Part shown: in pieces, positions 52,058 through 61,014 of the stretch
Layout of the letters: the number at the start of each line of letters is the position of its first letter
Numbering within the stretch: the stretch's first letter is position 1
Notes under the pieces: model-generated
What the model saw: only the letters and a program-made list of their open reading frames with translations
Told to the model about the DNA's origin: nothing
Databases searched by the model: none
Made by a program: the position numbers and the translations under genes
Assembly: GCF_018829635.1 (NCBI RefSeq)
Contig: NZ_JAHKKG010000012.1
Location: forward strand, 248,001-312,000
Length of the DNA stretch: 64,000 nucleotides
Source of the DNA: Paractinoplanes bogorensis
GTDB taxonomy: Bacteria > Actinomycetota > Actinomycetes > Mycobacteriales > Micromonosporaceae
Direction of reading: 5' to 3'

Positions 52058-53416
52058 TCAGGACAGGTGAGTCAGCAGGTCCTGGCGGGTCAGGACGCCG
52101 GCCGGCTTGCCGTCGATCAGGACCATGGCGGCGTCGGCCTTCTCGAGCATGGCCACCGCCTCGCTGACCGGCTGGCCGCCGCCGATCATCGGGAGCGGCT
52201 CGCCCATGTGCCGTTCGATCGTGTCGTGCAGGTGGGCCTGGCCGGTGAACAGGGCGTCGAGCAGCGCCTTCTCCGCTATCGAGCCGGCCACCTCGCCGGT
52301 CACGACCGGGGGCTCGGCCTTGAGCACCGGGAGCTGGGAGACGCCGTACTCGCGCATGTAGTCGATCGCGTCGCGGACCGTCTCGGTCGGATGCACGTGG
52401 ACCAGCGGGGGCATCGCGCCGTCCTTGCGGGCCAGCGCGTCGGCCACCGTGGGCGAACCGTCGACCGGGTGCAGGAAGCCGTACCGGGCCATCCAGTCGT
52501 CGTTGAAGATCTTGGACAGGTAGCCGCGGCCGCCGTCGGGGAGCAGGACCACCACCACGTCGCCCGCCTTGGCCCGGCGGGCCGCGTCGAGCGCGGCCAC
52601 CACGGCCATGCCGCACGAGCCGCCGACCAGCAGGCCTTCCTCGCGGGCGAGGCGCCGGGTCATCTCGAACGAGTCCGAGTCGGAGACCTCGATGACCTCG
52701 TCGCAGATGGTGCGGTCGTACGCGTCGGGCCAGAAGTCCTCGCCCACGCCCTCGACCAGGTAGGGCCGCCCGGTGCCACCGGAGTAGACCGAACCCTCGG
52801 GGTCGGCGCCGATGACACGTACGGAACCCTGCTCTTTCAGATAGCGACCGACCCCGCTGATCGTGCCGCCGGTGCCCACGCCCGCGACGAAGTGCGTGAT
52901 CCTGCCCTCGGTCTGTTTCCACAGCTCGGGGCCGGTCTCTTCGTAGTGCGAGCGGGGGTTGGCCGGGTTCGAGTACTGGTCGGGCTTCCACGCGCCGGGC
53001 ACCTCACGGGCGAGGCGGTCGGAGACGTTGTAGTAGGAGCGCGGATCTTCGGGGGCGACCGCCGTCGGGCAGACGACCACTTCGGCCCCGTACGCCTTCA
53101 GGACGTTGCGCTTGTCCTCGCTGACCTTGTCGGGGCAGACGAAGATGCACTTGTAGCCGCGCTGCTGCGCGACCAGGGCCAGCCCGACACCGGTGTTTCC
53201 GCTGGTGGGCTCGACGATGGTGCCGCCCGGCCGGAGCAGGCCGGATTCCTCGGCGTCGAGCACCATCCGCAGGGCGATCCGGTCTTTCACCGAGCCGCCG
53301 GGATTGAAGTATTCGACCTTGGCCAGCACGGTGGCTTGGATGCCCTCGGTGACCTTGTTCAGCTTGACCAGGGGGGTGTCCCCGATGATGTCGACGACGT
53401 TGTCGTAGTAGCGCAC
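52058..53416 (-). CDS. cbs: Cystathionine beta-synthase
   Basis: A 452-residue PLP enzyme that condenses serine and homocysteine to cystathionine. The PLP Lys lies in EYFNPGGSVKDR near 35-46; the substrate loop PTSGNTGVG near 70 and the phosphate loop GVGTGGTISGVG near 178 are intact. The last 120 residues carry two CBS domains (VHVHPTETVRDAIDYMREYGVSQLPVL and so on), as in CBS and not in CysK. Start GTG at 53414-53416. The gene just upstream on the same strand encodes a DUF1232 protein with only 3 bases between. Confidence 0.93.
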   Translation of the reverse strand: MRYYDNVVDIIGDTPLVKLNKVTEGIQATVLAKVEYFNPGGSVKDRIALRMVLDAEESGLLRPGGTIVEPTSGNTGVGLALVAQQRGYKCIFVCPDKVSEDKRNVLKAYGAEVVVCPTAVAPEDPRSYYNVSDRLAREVPGAWKPDQYSNPANPRSHYEETGPELWKQTEGRITHFVAGVGTGGTISGVGRYLKEQGSVRVIGADPEGSVYSGGTGRPYLVEGVGEDFWPDAYDRTICDEVIEVSDSDSFEMTRRLAREEGLLVGGSCGMAVVAALDAARRAKAGDVVVVLLPDGGRGYLSKIFNDDWMARYGFLHPVDGSPTVADALARKDGAMPPLVHVHPTETVRDAIDYMREYGVSQLPVLKAEPPVVTGEVAGSIAEKALLDALFTGQAHLHDTIERHMGEPLPMIGGGQPVSEAVAMLEKADAAMVLIDGKPAGVLTRQDLLTHLS

Positions 53417-53419
53417 GCC

Positions 53420-53764
53420 CTAGGGTACGACTATGCGGGCCTGCTCCCGTTCCCACTCCAGGAAGCGCTCGGTCTCGGCCAGCACCGACCCGGCCAGCCA
53501 GGCCACCATCACGGCGTCGTCGGCCAGGCCCACGATCAGCAGGAACGCCTCGGGGATGAGGTCGATCGGCGACAGCACGTAGGCGGTGGCCGCGGCCATC
53601 ATGGCCAGGCGCATGCCGCCGTCGTACTGACCCTTGGTGGTGGCCTTCATCATGCGCGGGATCGCGGCGATGCGGGTGGACAGCGACGGGCCGCCGCGGG
53701 AGCCGGACATCAGGGCCTTGCCGAGCGCGGTGAACGCCGCCGCCCGTTTCAGCGTCTTCGCCAT
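53420..53764 (-). CDS. DUF1232 membrane protein
   Basis: A 114-residue protein with the DUF1232 signature YVLSPIDLIPEAFLLIVGLADDAVMVAWL and one or two hydrophobic helices (about 48-65, 70-92). Function unknown. The ATG at 53762-53764 has GAAGGAG upstream. It lies 3 bases before the cystathionine beta-synthase start, so the two are probably co-transcribed. Confidence 0.85.
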   Translation of the reverse strand: MAKTLKRAAAFTALGKALMSGSRGGPSLSTRIAAIPRMMKATTKGQYDGGMRLAMMAAATAYVLSPIDLIPEAFLLIVGLADDAVMVAWLAGSVLAETERFLEWEREQARIVVP

Positions 53765-53892
53765 GCTGTTCTCCTTCCGGTCATACCAGCATGACCGGTG
53801 TGCGCCATGATTGCCTCTCGCAGCGGCGCGATAGCCTCGAATTCCCCTGCCGTTTCCGGGATTCTGATGGCAGAGCGACAGCGAGGGAGCCT

Positions 53893-54951
53893 GTGAGCAC
53901 CATTTCATTCACTGCGGAGGACCGGCGGCGGATCAAGCTGGCCGGTCAGGTCCTCGGTGGCGTGACGGGCGCCCTGGCCACGGTGACCGCGGTGTCGGCC
54001 GGTCTGCTGCTGCGGCAGGCCGCGGAGGCCCGCCGGATCATCCCGATGGCCGAGGCGCCGCCCCCGCGCGGCGACGGCCTCTATGGTGCCAAGTTCGGCG
54101 GGCCGCCGATCAGCATGGTCATCCTGGGTGATTCGACCGCGGCCGGCTACGGCGTGCACCGTCCCCGCGAGACACCGGGGGCGCTGCTGGCCACCGGCGT
54201 GTCGCGGCGGCTGCGACGACCCGTACGGCTGCATCGCCTGGCCGTTGTCGGGTCGATGTCGTCCGGCCTGCCCTATCAGGTGGACAACGCTCTCGAATAC
54301 CGGCCCGATGTGGCGGTCATCTTCATCGGCGGCAACGACGTCACCCACGTGTCCGACCGGTCCGGGGCCGTACGCCACCTGGGCGAGGCGGTCCGGCGGC
54401 TGCGCGAGGTGGGCTGCAAGGTCGTCGTCGGCACCTGCCCCGACGTCGGCGCGATCCAGCCGATCAAGCCGCCGCTGCGCTGGCTGGCCCGCAAGTGGAG
54501 CCGTGACCTGGCCGCGGCCCAGACGGTCGCGGTGGTCGAGGCGGGCGGGCGCACGGTGTCGATCGGTGGCCTGCTCGGGAAGATGTTCGAGGCCGACCCG
54601 GTACGCATGTTCGGCTCCGACCGGTTCCACCCGTCGGTCGAGGGCTACGCGCGGGCCGCCGCCGTGGTGATGCCGACGCTGATGGCCGTCCTCGGCGAGG
54701 ACGATCGGACGGTTCCACCGGCCGCCGACGGGGTACGCAATCTTCAGGAGGCCGCTCAAGAGGCGGTCCAGGCTCCGGGCACGGAGGTCAGCGCGGCGGG
54801 CCGGTGGGCCGTCCTGCGCCGGCACCCGTGGTTCGGCGAGCCACGCACGTGGTTCGGCCACCGTTCGGCGTCGTCCGCGACGGCGACGGAAGCCGTTCCC
54901 AGCGGCCGCTCGGCATCGAGCGCCGTAGGGTGGACCCCGGAGGATCACTGA
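53893..54951 (+). CDS. SGNH-type hydrolase with N-terminal helix
   Basis: A 352-residue esterase-like protein. An N-terminal hydrophobic segment (about 15-38) acts as anchor or signal. The SGNH blocks are visible: VILGDSTAAGYG (block I, Ser), FIGGNDVT (block III, Asn) and DRFHPSVEGY (block V, Asp-x-x-His). The last 100 residues are Ala/Ser/Arg-rich and probably disordered. Start GTG with GAGGGAG upstream. It is followed by a paralogue. The substrate is unknown. Confidence 0.85.
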   Translation: MSTISFTAEDRRRIKLAGQVLGGVTGALATVTAVSAGLLLRQAAEARRIIPMAEAPPPRGDGLYGAKFGGPPISMVILGDSTAAGYGVHRPRETPGALLATGVSRRLRRPVRLHRLAVVGSMSSGLPYQVDNALEYRPDVAVIFIGGNDVTHVSDRSGAVRHLGEAVRRLREVGCKVVVGTCPDVGAIQPIKPPLRWLARKWSRDLAAAQTVAVVEAGGRTVSIGGLLGKMFEADPVRMFGSDRFHPSVEGYARAAAVVMPTLMAVLGEDDRTVPPAADGVRNLQEAAQEAVQAPGTEVSAAGRWAVLRRHPWFGEPRTWFGHRSASSATATEAVPSGRSASSAVGWTPEDH

Positions 54952-54979
54952 CCATGCAGCGTCACGCAGGGAGGCGAGA

Positions 54980-55771
54980 ATGGCGGGGCTGAACGCGAGA
55001 ATCGGCAAGGCGGCCGCCACCGGTGTGCTCGCCGGCGCGGTGGGCGGGGCCGCCCTGCTGATCGGCGAGGTGCTCGCGGCCAAGGCCCGGCGCTACGCCA
55101 AGCCGACCATGGGCCTGGCGCTGCGCACGTCGATGGGCCCGGTCTCGGCTCCGCCGTTGCGGCTGGTGCTGCTGGGTGATTCGGCGGCGATCGGCGTGGG
55201 CGTCGAGTGGCTGAGCGAGACCGTGGGCGGCCAGCTGGCCCGCCTGCTGGCCGAGGGCACTCCCGAGACCGGCGAGCGGCACGTGCTGCTGTCCAGCGTC
55301 GGCGTGGCCGGTTCGCGATCGTCCGACCTGGCCACCCAGGTGGCCCGGGCCCTGCTCGGCGAGCGGCCCGACGTGGCCGTGGTGCTGATCGGCGCGCACG
55401 ACGCGACCAGCCTGCGCAGCCCCGAGGAATCGGCGGCTCAGCTGGGCACGGCCGTGCGGCGGCTGCGCGATGCGGGCGTACGCGTCGTGGTCGGCACCTG
55501 CCCCGACCTGGGCGCGCTGCGGGCGATCGCTCCGCCGCTGCGCCAGATCGCCGGGGTGATGGGTCGCCGGATGGCCAAGGCGCAGGCCAAGGCGGTCACG
55601 GCCGCGGGCGGCGCGGTGGTCCAGCTGGCCGACGAGACCGGCGCCGTGTTCCGGGCCGACGCGGGCACGCTCTGCTACGACGGCTTCCACCCGTCGGCCG
55701 ACGGTTACCGGGTCTGGGCCCACGCCCTCTATCCGGCCGTGGTCAAGGCGGCCATGACGCCCGCCGGATGA
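54980..55771 (+). CDS. SGNH-type hydrolase, paralogue of its neighbour
   Basis: A 263-residue protein with a hydrophobic N-terminus (about 10-32) and SGNH blocks LVLLGDSAAIGVG, LIGAHDAT (His in place of the usual Asn, i.e. GAHD for GGND) and DGFHPSADGY. The block III change is shared with some lipase/esterase relatives but may alter activity. It lacks the disordered tail of its neighbour. The two probably arose by tandem duplication. Confidence 0.82.
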   Translation: MAGLNARIGKAAATGVLAGAVGGAALLIGEVLAAKARRYAKPTMGLALRTSMGPVSAPPLRLVLLGDSAAIGVGVEWLSETVGGQLARLLAEGTPETGERHVLLSSVGVAGSRSSDLATQVARALLGERPDVAVVLIGAHDATSLRSPEESAAQLGTAVRRLRDAGVRVVVGTCPDLGALRAIAPPLRQIAGVMGRRMAKAQAKAVTAAGGAVVQLADETGAVFRADAGTLCYDGFHPSADGYRVWAHALYPAVVKAAMTPAG

Positions 55772-55833
55772 ACGGTCAATGACGGCTCCGTAGTCGAACA
55801 TGCCGCGTGTGTGACGAATTTGTACTTCCGGCT

Positions 55834-55853
55834 AAGTTACTCGCGAGTTAAAT
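55834..55853. promoter_or_regulatory. Imperfect palindrome upstream of the thiolase
   Basis: The core TTACTCGCGAGTTA (55837-55850) is palindromic at 12 of 14 positions and ends 10 bases before the thiolase ATG. It resembles a TetR-family operator; no regulator is adjacent. Confidence 0.45.
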
Positions 55854-55860
55854 TGGGCCC

Positions 55861-57105
55861 ATGCCGGAAGCTGTCATCGTCGCCACCGCCCGATCCCCCA
55901 TCGGCCGTGCAGCCAAGGGATCGCTGAGGGACCTGCGTCCCGACGACCTCGCCGCCACCATCGTCGACGCCGCACTGGCCAAGGTGCCGCAGCTCGACCG
56001 GACCCTGATCGAGGACCTCTACCTCGGGTGCGGCCTGCCCGGTGGTGAGCAGGGCTTCAACATGGCCCGCGTGGTCGCCACCCAGCTCGGGCTCGACGGG
56101 CTGCCGGGGGCGACGGTCACCCGTTACTGCTCCTCCTCGCTGCAGACCACCCGCATGGCCTTCCACGCGATCAAGGCGGGCGAGGGCGACATCTTCCTGT
56201 CGGCCGGAGTCGAAACCGTTTCCCGGTACGCCCGCGGCAGCTCGGACGGTCTGCCCAGCGCTCTGCAGGCCCAGTTGGGCGGCGGCTGGGAGAACCCGAA
56301 GTTCGACGAGGCGCGTGCCCGCACGAAGTCGTACGCCGAGGGCGGCCGCACCTGGCACGACCCGCGCGAGGACGGCCAGATCCCGGACGTCTACATCGCC
56401 ATGGGGCAGACCGCGGAAAATCTGGCCCAGATCAAGGGCGTCACCCGCCGCGACATGGACGAGTTCGGCGTACGCAGCCAGAACCTGGCCGAGAAGGCGA
56501 TCGCCGACGGCTTCTGGGAGCGCGAGATCACCCCGGTGACGCTGCCCGACGGCACGGTCGTGTCGCAGGACGACGGCCCCCGCGCCGGGGTCACGCTCGA
56601 GGCGGTGTCGCAGCTCAAGCCGGTGTTCCGCCCCGACGGCATGGTCACCGCGGGCAACTGCTGCCCGCTCAACGACGGCGCCGCGGCGGTCGTCATCATG
56701 AGCGACACCAAGGCCCGTGAGCTGGGCATCACCCCGCTGGCCCGGATCATCTCGACCGGCGTGACCGCGCTCAGCCCCGAGATCATGGGCCTGGGCCCGG
56801 TCGAGGCGTCGCGGCAGGCGCTCAAGCGGGCCGGCATGACCATCGACGACGTCGACCTGGTCGAGATCAACGAGGCCTTCGCCGCCCAGGTCATCCCGTC
56901 GTACCGCGACCTGGGCATCCCGATCGAGAAGCTGAACGTGAACGGCGGCGCGATCGCCATCGGTCACCCGTTCGGATCGACCGGCGCCCGCATCACCGGC
57001 ACCCTGCTCAACGCCCTGGACTGGCACGACAAGAGCATCGGCCTCGAGACGATGTGCGTCGGCGGCGGTCAGGGCATGGCCATGGTCCTGGAGCGCCTCA
57101 GCTAG
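55861..57105 (+). CDS. Acetyl-CoA acetyltransferase (thiolase)
   Basis: A 414-residue thiolase. Catalytic Cys90 lies in TRYCSSSLQTTRMA; the second Cys is in MCVGGGQGMAM near 399 and the His in GHPFGSTGARI near 364. It cleaves acetoacetyl- or 3-ketoacyl-CoA, or condenses acetyl-CoA. Chain-length preference cannot be read. The usual partner dehydrogenase/hydratase genes are not adjacent. ATG 55861; a candidate operator lies just upstream. Confidence 0.93.
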   Translation: MPEAVIVATARSPIGRAAKGSLRDLRPDDLAATIVDAALAKVPQLDRTLIEDLYLGCGLPGGEQGFNMARVVATQLGLDGLPGATVTRYCSSSLQTTRMAFHAIKAGEGDIFLSAGVETVSRYARGSSDGLPSALQAQLGGGWENPKFDEARARTKSYAEGGRTWHDPREDGQIPDVYIAMGQTAENLAQIKGVTRRDMDEFGVRSQNLAEKAIADGFWEREITPVTLPDGTVVSQDDGPRAGVTLEAVSQLKPVFRPDGMVTAGNCCPLNDGAAAVVIMSDTKARELGITPLARIISTGVTALSPEIMGLGPVEASRQALKRAGMTIDDVDLVEINEAFAAQVIPSYRDLGIPIEKLNVNGGAIAIGHPFGSTGARITGTLLNALDWHDKSIGLETMCVGGGQGMAMVLERLS

Positions 57106-57165
57106 CCCGCTCCCCCCGGATCACCGCCGGGTCCGGTCTGCCACGAGCGGCCGGGCTCGGCGGAT

Positions 57166-57207
57166 TTATGTGTTGAGGCTGCTGCTTTATGTGTTGAGGT
57201 TGCTGCG
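57166..57207. repeat. 21-base tandem duplication spanning a stop codon
   Basis: Copies at 57166-57186 and 57187-57207 match at 19 of 21 positions. The right copy holds the last codons and TAA of the small gene at 57187-57483; the left copy adds a second in-frame TAA 21 bases on. Confidence 0.88.
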
Positions 57208-57483
57208 CAACTCGTCGACCGCGGCGGCCGCGCCGAGGAGGGCCCGCTCGTCACCGGCGGCGATCAGGTCGTCGGCCAGCACGCGCACCTGGTCGGGCAG
57301 GATCATGTCGTGGTCGCGCGGCACCGGCCGGCGGGGGCGGCCCTCGGCGTCGGCACCCATGTCGGCCAGCCGTTGCACCAGGGCGAAGGTGCGTTCGGCG
57401 CGGTCGTCGACGTTCCAGCGCGGTTGCTCCCACACGCGGATCTGGTTGAGCAGCCGGTCGATCGACGTCGCGAAGTCGGTCAC
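57187..57483 (-). CDS. Small hypothetical protein
   Basis: A 98-residue, mostly helical acidic protein (VTDFATSIDRLLNQIRVWEQPRW; LPDQVRVLADDLIAAGDERALLGAAAAVDELRS). No domain recognised. I chose the GTG at 57481-57483; a longer start is possible. Its 3' end is duplicated with its stop codon. Coding bias supports a real gene. Confidence 0.6.
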   Translation of the reverse strand: MTDFATSIDRLLNQIRVWEQPRWNVDDRAERTFALVQRLADMGADAEGRPRRPVPRDHDMILPDQVRVLADDLIAAGDERALLGAAAAVDELRSNLNT

Positions 57484-57510
57484 AACAGTCAGACTAATCT
57501 TTCGAACCAC

Positions 57511-57558
57511 AAGCAAAGACCCGGGCCACCGTACGTCGGTAGCCCGGGTCTTCTGCTT
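57511..57558. terminator. Terminator of the Bax-inhibitor-like gene
   Basis: A 16-base-pair stem with one bulge (57511-57526 with 57542-57558) lies directly after the stop of the minus-strand gene at 57570. In the minus direction the hairpin is followed by the leader of the next gene. Confidence 0.75.
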
Positions 57559-57569
57559 TGCGGCGGTTG

Positions 57570-58397
57570 CTAGTCGTCCCCGCCCTGCAGGAAGCTCAGC
57601 AGGCGCAGGATCTCGAGGTAGAGCCAGACCAGGCTGACCAGGATGCCGAACGCGGCGACCCAGCTGTAGCGCTGCGGCAGGCCCGCGCGCACGCCCTCTT
57701 CGACCTCGTTGAAGCTGAGGATGAAGCTCAGGGCGGCGACCACGATGCAGACGATGCTGAAGATGTAGCCGAGCGGGCCGTTGTCACGCAGGCCGGTGCT
57801 GAAGCCGAACAGCGACAGCACGATGTTGATCAGCATGACGGCGAACAGGCCGCCCATCACGATGATCATGCCGCGCTGGAACTTCGGCGTGGCTCGGATG
57901 ACCTTGGCCTTGTAGAGGAACGCGGTCAGGAAGAAGACGCCGAAGGTGGCGATCACCGCCTGCAGCACGACGCCCTGGTAGCCGGCGATCACCGAGAAAA
58001 CCTTGGACGCCATGCCGACGAAGACGCCCTCGACGACCGCGTAGGTCACGATCAGAGCCGGGTTGGCCATCCGCATGAAGGAGATGACCAGGCCGAGAAC
58101 GAGGCCGATGACCGCGGCACCGATCCAGGCGGCACCGGTCATCGCGTCGGGGATCACGTTCCACGCGACCACCGCCGAGACACCGGTGATGCCGAGCAGC
58201 GTGACCGTCTTGACGACGACGTCGTCGACCGTCATGGGCTGGACGGCGGGCGGAGCGGCGGGGTAGTCCGACGCGCCGGGATACGGCTGACCGTAACCCG
58301 GGGCGGCACCGGCGGGGCCGTAAGCCCCGTACCCGGCCGTACGCTCCCGCTCGGCCGCCTGGCCGAGGCGCGAGAGCACCGGGTTGGAAGTCTTCAC
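57570..58397 (-). CDS. Bax inhibitor-1/YccA family membrane protein
   Basis: A 275-residue membrane protein with a Pro/Gly/Tyr-rich cytoplasmic N-terminus (1-55) and seven helices of the BI-1/YccA (TMBIM) family, including FSIVCIVVAALSFILSFNEVEEGV with the conserved acidic residues in the last helices. Such proteins may leak protons or calcium; the bacterial role is unclear. The spacer to the divergent TPM gene (215 bases) carries a DnaA-box sequence and otherwise no gene. Confidence 0.88.
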   Translation of the reverse strand: MKTSNPVLSRLGQAAERERTAGYGAYGPAGAAPGYGQPYPGASDYPAAPPAVQPMTVDDVVVKTVTLLGITGVSAVVAWNVIPDAMTGAAWIGAAVIGLVLGLVISFMRMANPALIVTYAVVEGVFVGMASKVFSVIAGYQGVVLQAVIATFGVFFLTAFLYKAKVIRATPKFQRGMIIVMGGLFAVMLINIVLSLFGFSTGLRDNGPLGYIFSIVCIVVAALSFILSFNEVEEGVRAGLPQRYSWVAAFGILVSLVWLYLEILRLLSFLQGGDD

Positions 58398-58553
58398 TGT
58401 GTCCAGCCTCCCTTTGAGGTTGAGGCACGTATGACGTGCTCGACCAGCGTACGGGGTGAAGCTGATCGAGGAAGCCTCGGAATGCTGTGAACAGGCTGAA
58501 TGTAAGCCCGTCGAAATGAAACGGGGACTTGCTGGTCATCACCAGCCGCTGAG

Positions 58554-58562
58554 TTATCCACA
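58554..58562 (+). other. Perfect DnaA-box sequence
   Basis: TTATCCACA on the plus strand, alone, 51 bases before the TPM gene start. Not an origin; possible regulatory or titration site. Confidence 0.5.
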
Positions 58563-58612
58563 GGGCTGGGACTGAGGCGTACGGGGAACGCTCTTGGGCT
58601 TAGGTTGGGCTC

Positions 58613-60634
58613 GTGAGATCGAAGCTGCGTCGCCTGGTTGTTCTTCCGCTGGTGGCTGCGGCCGCTGTTCTGCTGGTGGGGGCGGGTCCGGCGGCGGCTC
58701 AAGCGCCCGAGCGGCTGGCCACCCAGGTGACCGATCCGGCGGGGGTGCTCAGCAACCGGGGCGGGGTCGACGCCGCGCTCAGCCAGCTGCAGCAGAAGAC
58801 CGGGTTGCAGCTGTTCGTGGTCGTGGTCGACTCGTTCGACGGGACGCCGGCGCAGGAGTGGACCGACGAGACGGCCCGGCTCAGTGACCTCGGCGACCGG
58901 GACGCGCTGCTGGCGGTGGCGACCGGCGACCGGGCCTACGCCTATTCGTTCCCCGACGACTCCCGGCTCAGCGACAGCGAACTGTCCGCCGTGGCCGCCG
59001 ACGACATCGAGCCCGCGCTGAGCCGGAACGACTGGTCGGGTGCGGTCATCGCGGGGGCCAACGGCTACGCCGAAGCCGTGAACGGCGGCGGTGGCTCCGG
59101 GTGGGTGTGGCTGGTCGTCGTCCTGGTGGTGATCGTCGCGCTCGCCTGGTTCTGGCTGCGGCGGCGGCGAAAGGCGGCATCACCGGCGGCCCCGGCCCCG
59201 GCTCCGGCCGCGCCCGCCGGGCCGAGCATCGAGGAACTGACCAACCAGGCCAACGCGCTGCTCATCGAGCTCGACGACGACCTGCGGGCGGGGGAGCGGG
59301 AGCTCGGGCTGGCGGCGGCGCAGTACGGTGCGACGGCTACAGCGCCGTTCCCGGCCGCGCTCGAGGCGTCGAGGCGGGACGTGGCCGAGGCGTTCCGGTT
59401 GCGGATGACACTCGACGAGGAGCCGGCCCCGGACGAGGCCCGGCGGCGCGAGACGCTGACCCGGATCGTCGAGCTCTGCCGGGGCGCCGACGACCGGCTG
59501 GATGCGGAATCAGAAGCCTTCGACCGGCTGCGTGACCTGGAGGGGCGGGCGGCCGAGGCGGCCGACGAGCTCGATCGACGCCGTACCGGGATCGAGGCCT
59601 CCCTGCCTCAGGCCGAGGTGACCGCGCAGCAGGTGCTGACCGGGTACTCGGGTGGGGCGGTCACGGCGATCGCCACCAATCTGGATCAGGCGCGGGAGCG
59701 GCTTTCGTTCGCGGCTTCGGCGCTGGAAAAGGCGCGGGCCGAACTGAGCGGAACCGGCGGTTCGGCGCCGAGCGACGTCCCGGGTGGGGATCGGGCCGAG
59801 GCGGCACTGGCCGTACGGGCGGCGGAGCAGGCGATCGACCAGGCCGAGCAACTGGTCGCGGCCGTCGGGCGGGCCGCGACGGACCTCCCCGCGGCGCGGG
59901 CGGCGGCCGAGGCGCTGATCGCCGAGATCACCGGTGAGATCGCAGCCGGGCAGGCGGCGCTGAACGGGGGCGGAGCGGCTCCGGCGGGTCTCGCCGCGGC
60001 GATCAGCGGTGGGGAACAGGTGCTGGCCGAGGTCGCGACCGCGCTGGCGATCTCGCGGCCCGACCCGATCGAGGCCGTGGCCAAGTTGCAGGCGGCCGAC
60101 GCGGCTCTGGACGCGGCGCTGGCCGAGGCACGAGACGCCGCCGAGCGGCTGGCCCACGATCGCGGCCTGCTGGCCCAGGAACTGCCGGTGGCCCGGGCCG
60201 AGGTGGCCGCGACCAACGACTTCATCACGACCCGGCGGGGCGCGGTCGATTCCGGGGCGCGGGCGACGCTCTCCGAGGCACTGCGGCACCTGTCGGTGGC
60301 CGAGAGCCTGGCCGAGACCGATCCCGCGACCGCGCTGGCCGAGGCCCGTCAGGCCCGGCGGCTGGCGGCCAACGCGGGGCAGTCGGCCCGGCTCGACGTG
60401 CAGCGCTGGGGAGGCGGCGGCGGGTCCGGCTGGGGTGGCGGGCCGGGGCAGTCGGGCGGGTTCGACGCGGGAGCGTTCGCGGGGGCTGTGCTGGGCGGCA
60501 TCCTCTCCGGGGGCGGCGGACGATCACGCGGCTATTCGGGCGGCGGCTTCGGCGGCAGCGGTTCACGGGGACGCCGTACGTCCGGCGGCGGCGGTGGCGG
60601 CGGCGGGCGACGCGGGGGCGGGGGCCGCTTCTAA
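58613..60634 (+). CDS. TPM-domain surface protein with coiled-coil region and Gly-rich tail
   Basis: A 673-residue exported protein: signal peptide (1-30), TPM (YgcG-type) domain (about 35-155: DPAGVLSNRGGVDAALSQLQQKTGLQLFVVVVDSF), one helix (about 163-182), then a long Ala/Glu/Arg-rich helical or coiled-coil cytoplasmic region (about 205-600), and a Gly/Ser/Arg-rich tail (GGGGGG runs). TPM domains are found in a thylakoid phosphatase and bacterial membrane proteins of unclear role. Start GTG 58613. Confidence 0.82.
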   Translation: MRSKLRRLVVLPLVAAAAVLLVGAGPAAAQAPERLATQVTDPAGVLSNRGGVDAALSQLQQKTGLQLFVVVVDSFDGTPAQEWTDETARLSDLGDRDALLAVATGDRAYAYSFPDDSRLSDSELSAVAADDIEPALSRNDWSGAVIAGANGYAEAVNGGGGSGWVWLVVVLVVIVALAWFWLRRRRKAASPAAPAPAPAAPAGPSIEELTNQANALLIELDDDLRAGERELGLAAAQYGATATAPFPAALEASRRDVAEAFRLRMTLDEEPAPDEARRRETLTRIVELCRGADDRLDAESEAFDRLRDLEGRAAEAADELDRRRTGIEASLPQAEVTAQQVLTGYSGGAVTAIATNLDQARERLSFAASALEKARAELSGTGGSAPSDVPGGDRAEAALAVRAAEQAIDQAEQLVAAVGRAATDLPAARAAAEALIAEITGEIAAGQAALNGGGAAPAGLAAAISGGEQVLAEVATALAISRPDPIEAVAKLQAADAALDAALAEARDAAERLAHDRGLLAQELPVARAEVAATNDFITTRRGAVDSGARATLSEALRHLSVAESLAETDPATALAEARQARRLAANAGQSARLDVQRWGGGGGSGWGGGPGQSGGFDAGAFAGAVLGGILSGGGGRSRGYSGGGFGGSGSRGRRTSGGGGGGGGRRGGGGRF

Positions 60635-60644
60635 CTCGAGCCCA

Positions 60645-60935
60645 TCAGCCGTCGACCTCGATCACCCGGGTTGTCGGGGCCACTGTGCCGAGTTCGGCGC
60701 GCAGCGCCAATCGTGACGGGTCGACCATGAACGACTCGTAGCCCGACCGCGACGTGAAGCGGATCAGATGCACCTCGGCGTGAGCGTCGGTGCTGTGCAG
60801 CCGCTTCTCGAGGGAGCCGCCGTGCCGGGGGAGCAGCGCCAGCACCGCGTCCTCGTATCGGCGGCCCGCGGCGGGATCGGCCGCGGACATGTCCACGATG
60901 GCCACGAGCAGGACGGCCGCGCCGGATTCGATCAT
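60645..60935 (-). CDS. Small protein with dimeric alpha+beta barrel look
   Basis: A 96-residue protein, strand-helix-strand pattern (AAVLLVAIVDMSAADPAAGRRYEDAVLALLPRHGGSLEKRL; AEVHLIRFTSRSGYESFMVDP), close to the DUF1330/ABM monooxygenase-like fold. No cofactor motif. It ends 10 bases from the convergent TPM gene. Confidence 0.65.
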   Translation of the reverse strand: MIESGAAVLLVAIVDMSAADPAAGRRYEDAVLALLPRHGGSLEKRLHSTDAHAEVHLIRFTSRSGYESFMVDPSRLALRAELGTVAPTTRVIEVDG

Positions 60936-60976
60936 GCGGGGGAGTATCCCACCGCGGTTCCGGCGCGGCCGTCCGG

Positions 60977-61014
60977 TTTCTCAGGTGAGCTCGGCTTTCT
61001 CAGGTGAGCTCGGC
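60977..61014. repeat. 19-base perfect tandem duplication spanning a stop codon
   Basis: Copies at 60977-60995 and 60996-61014 are identical. The right copy contains the last codons and TGA (61000-61002) of the HtrA-like gene. Confidence 0.9.
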
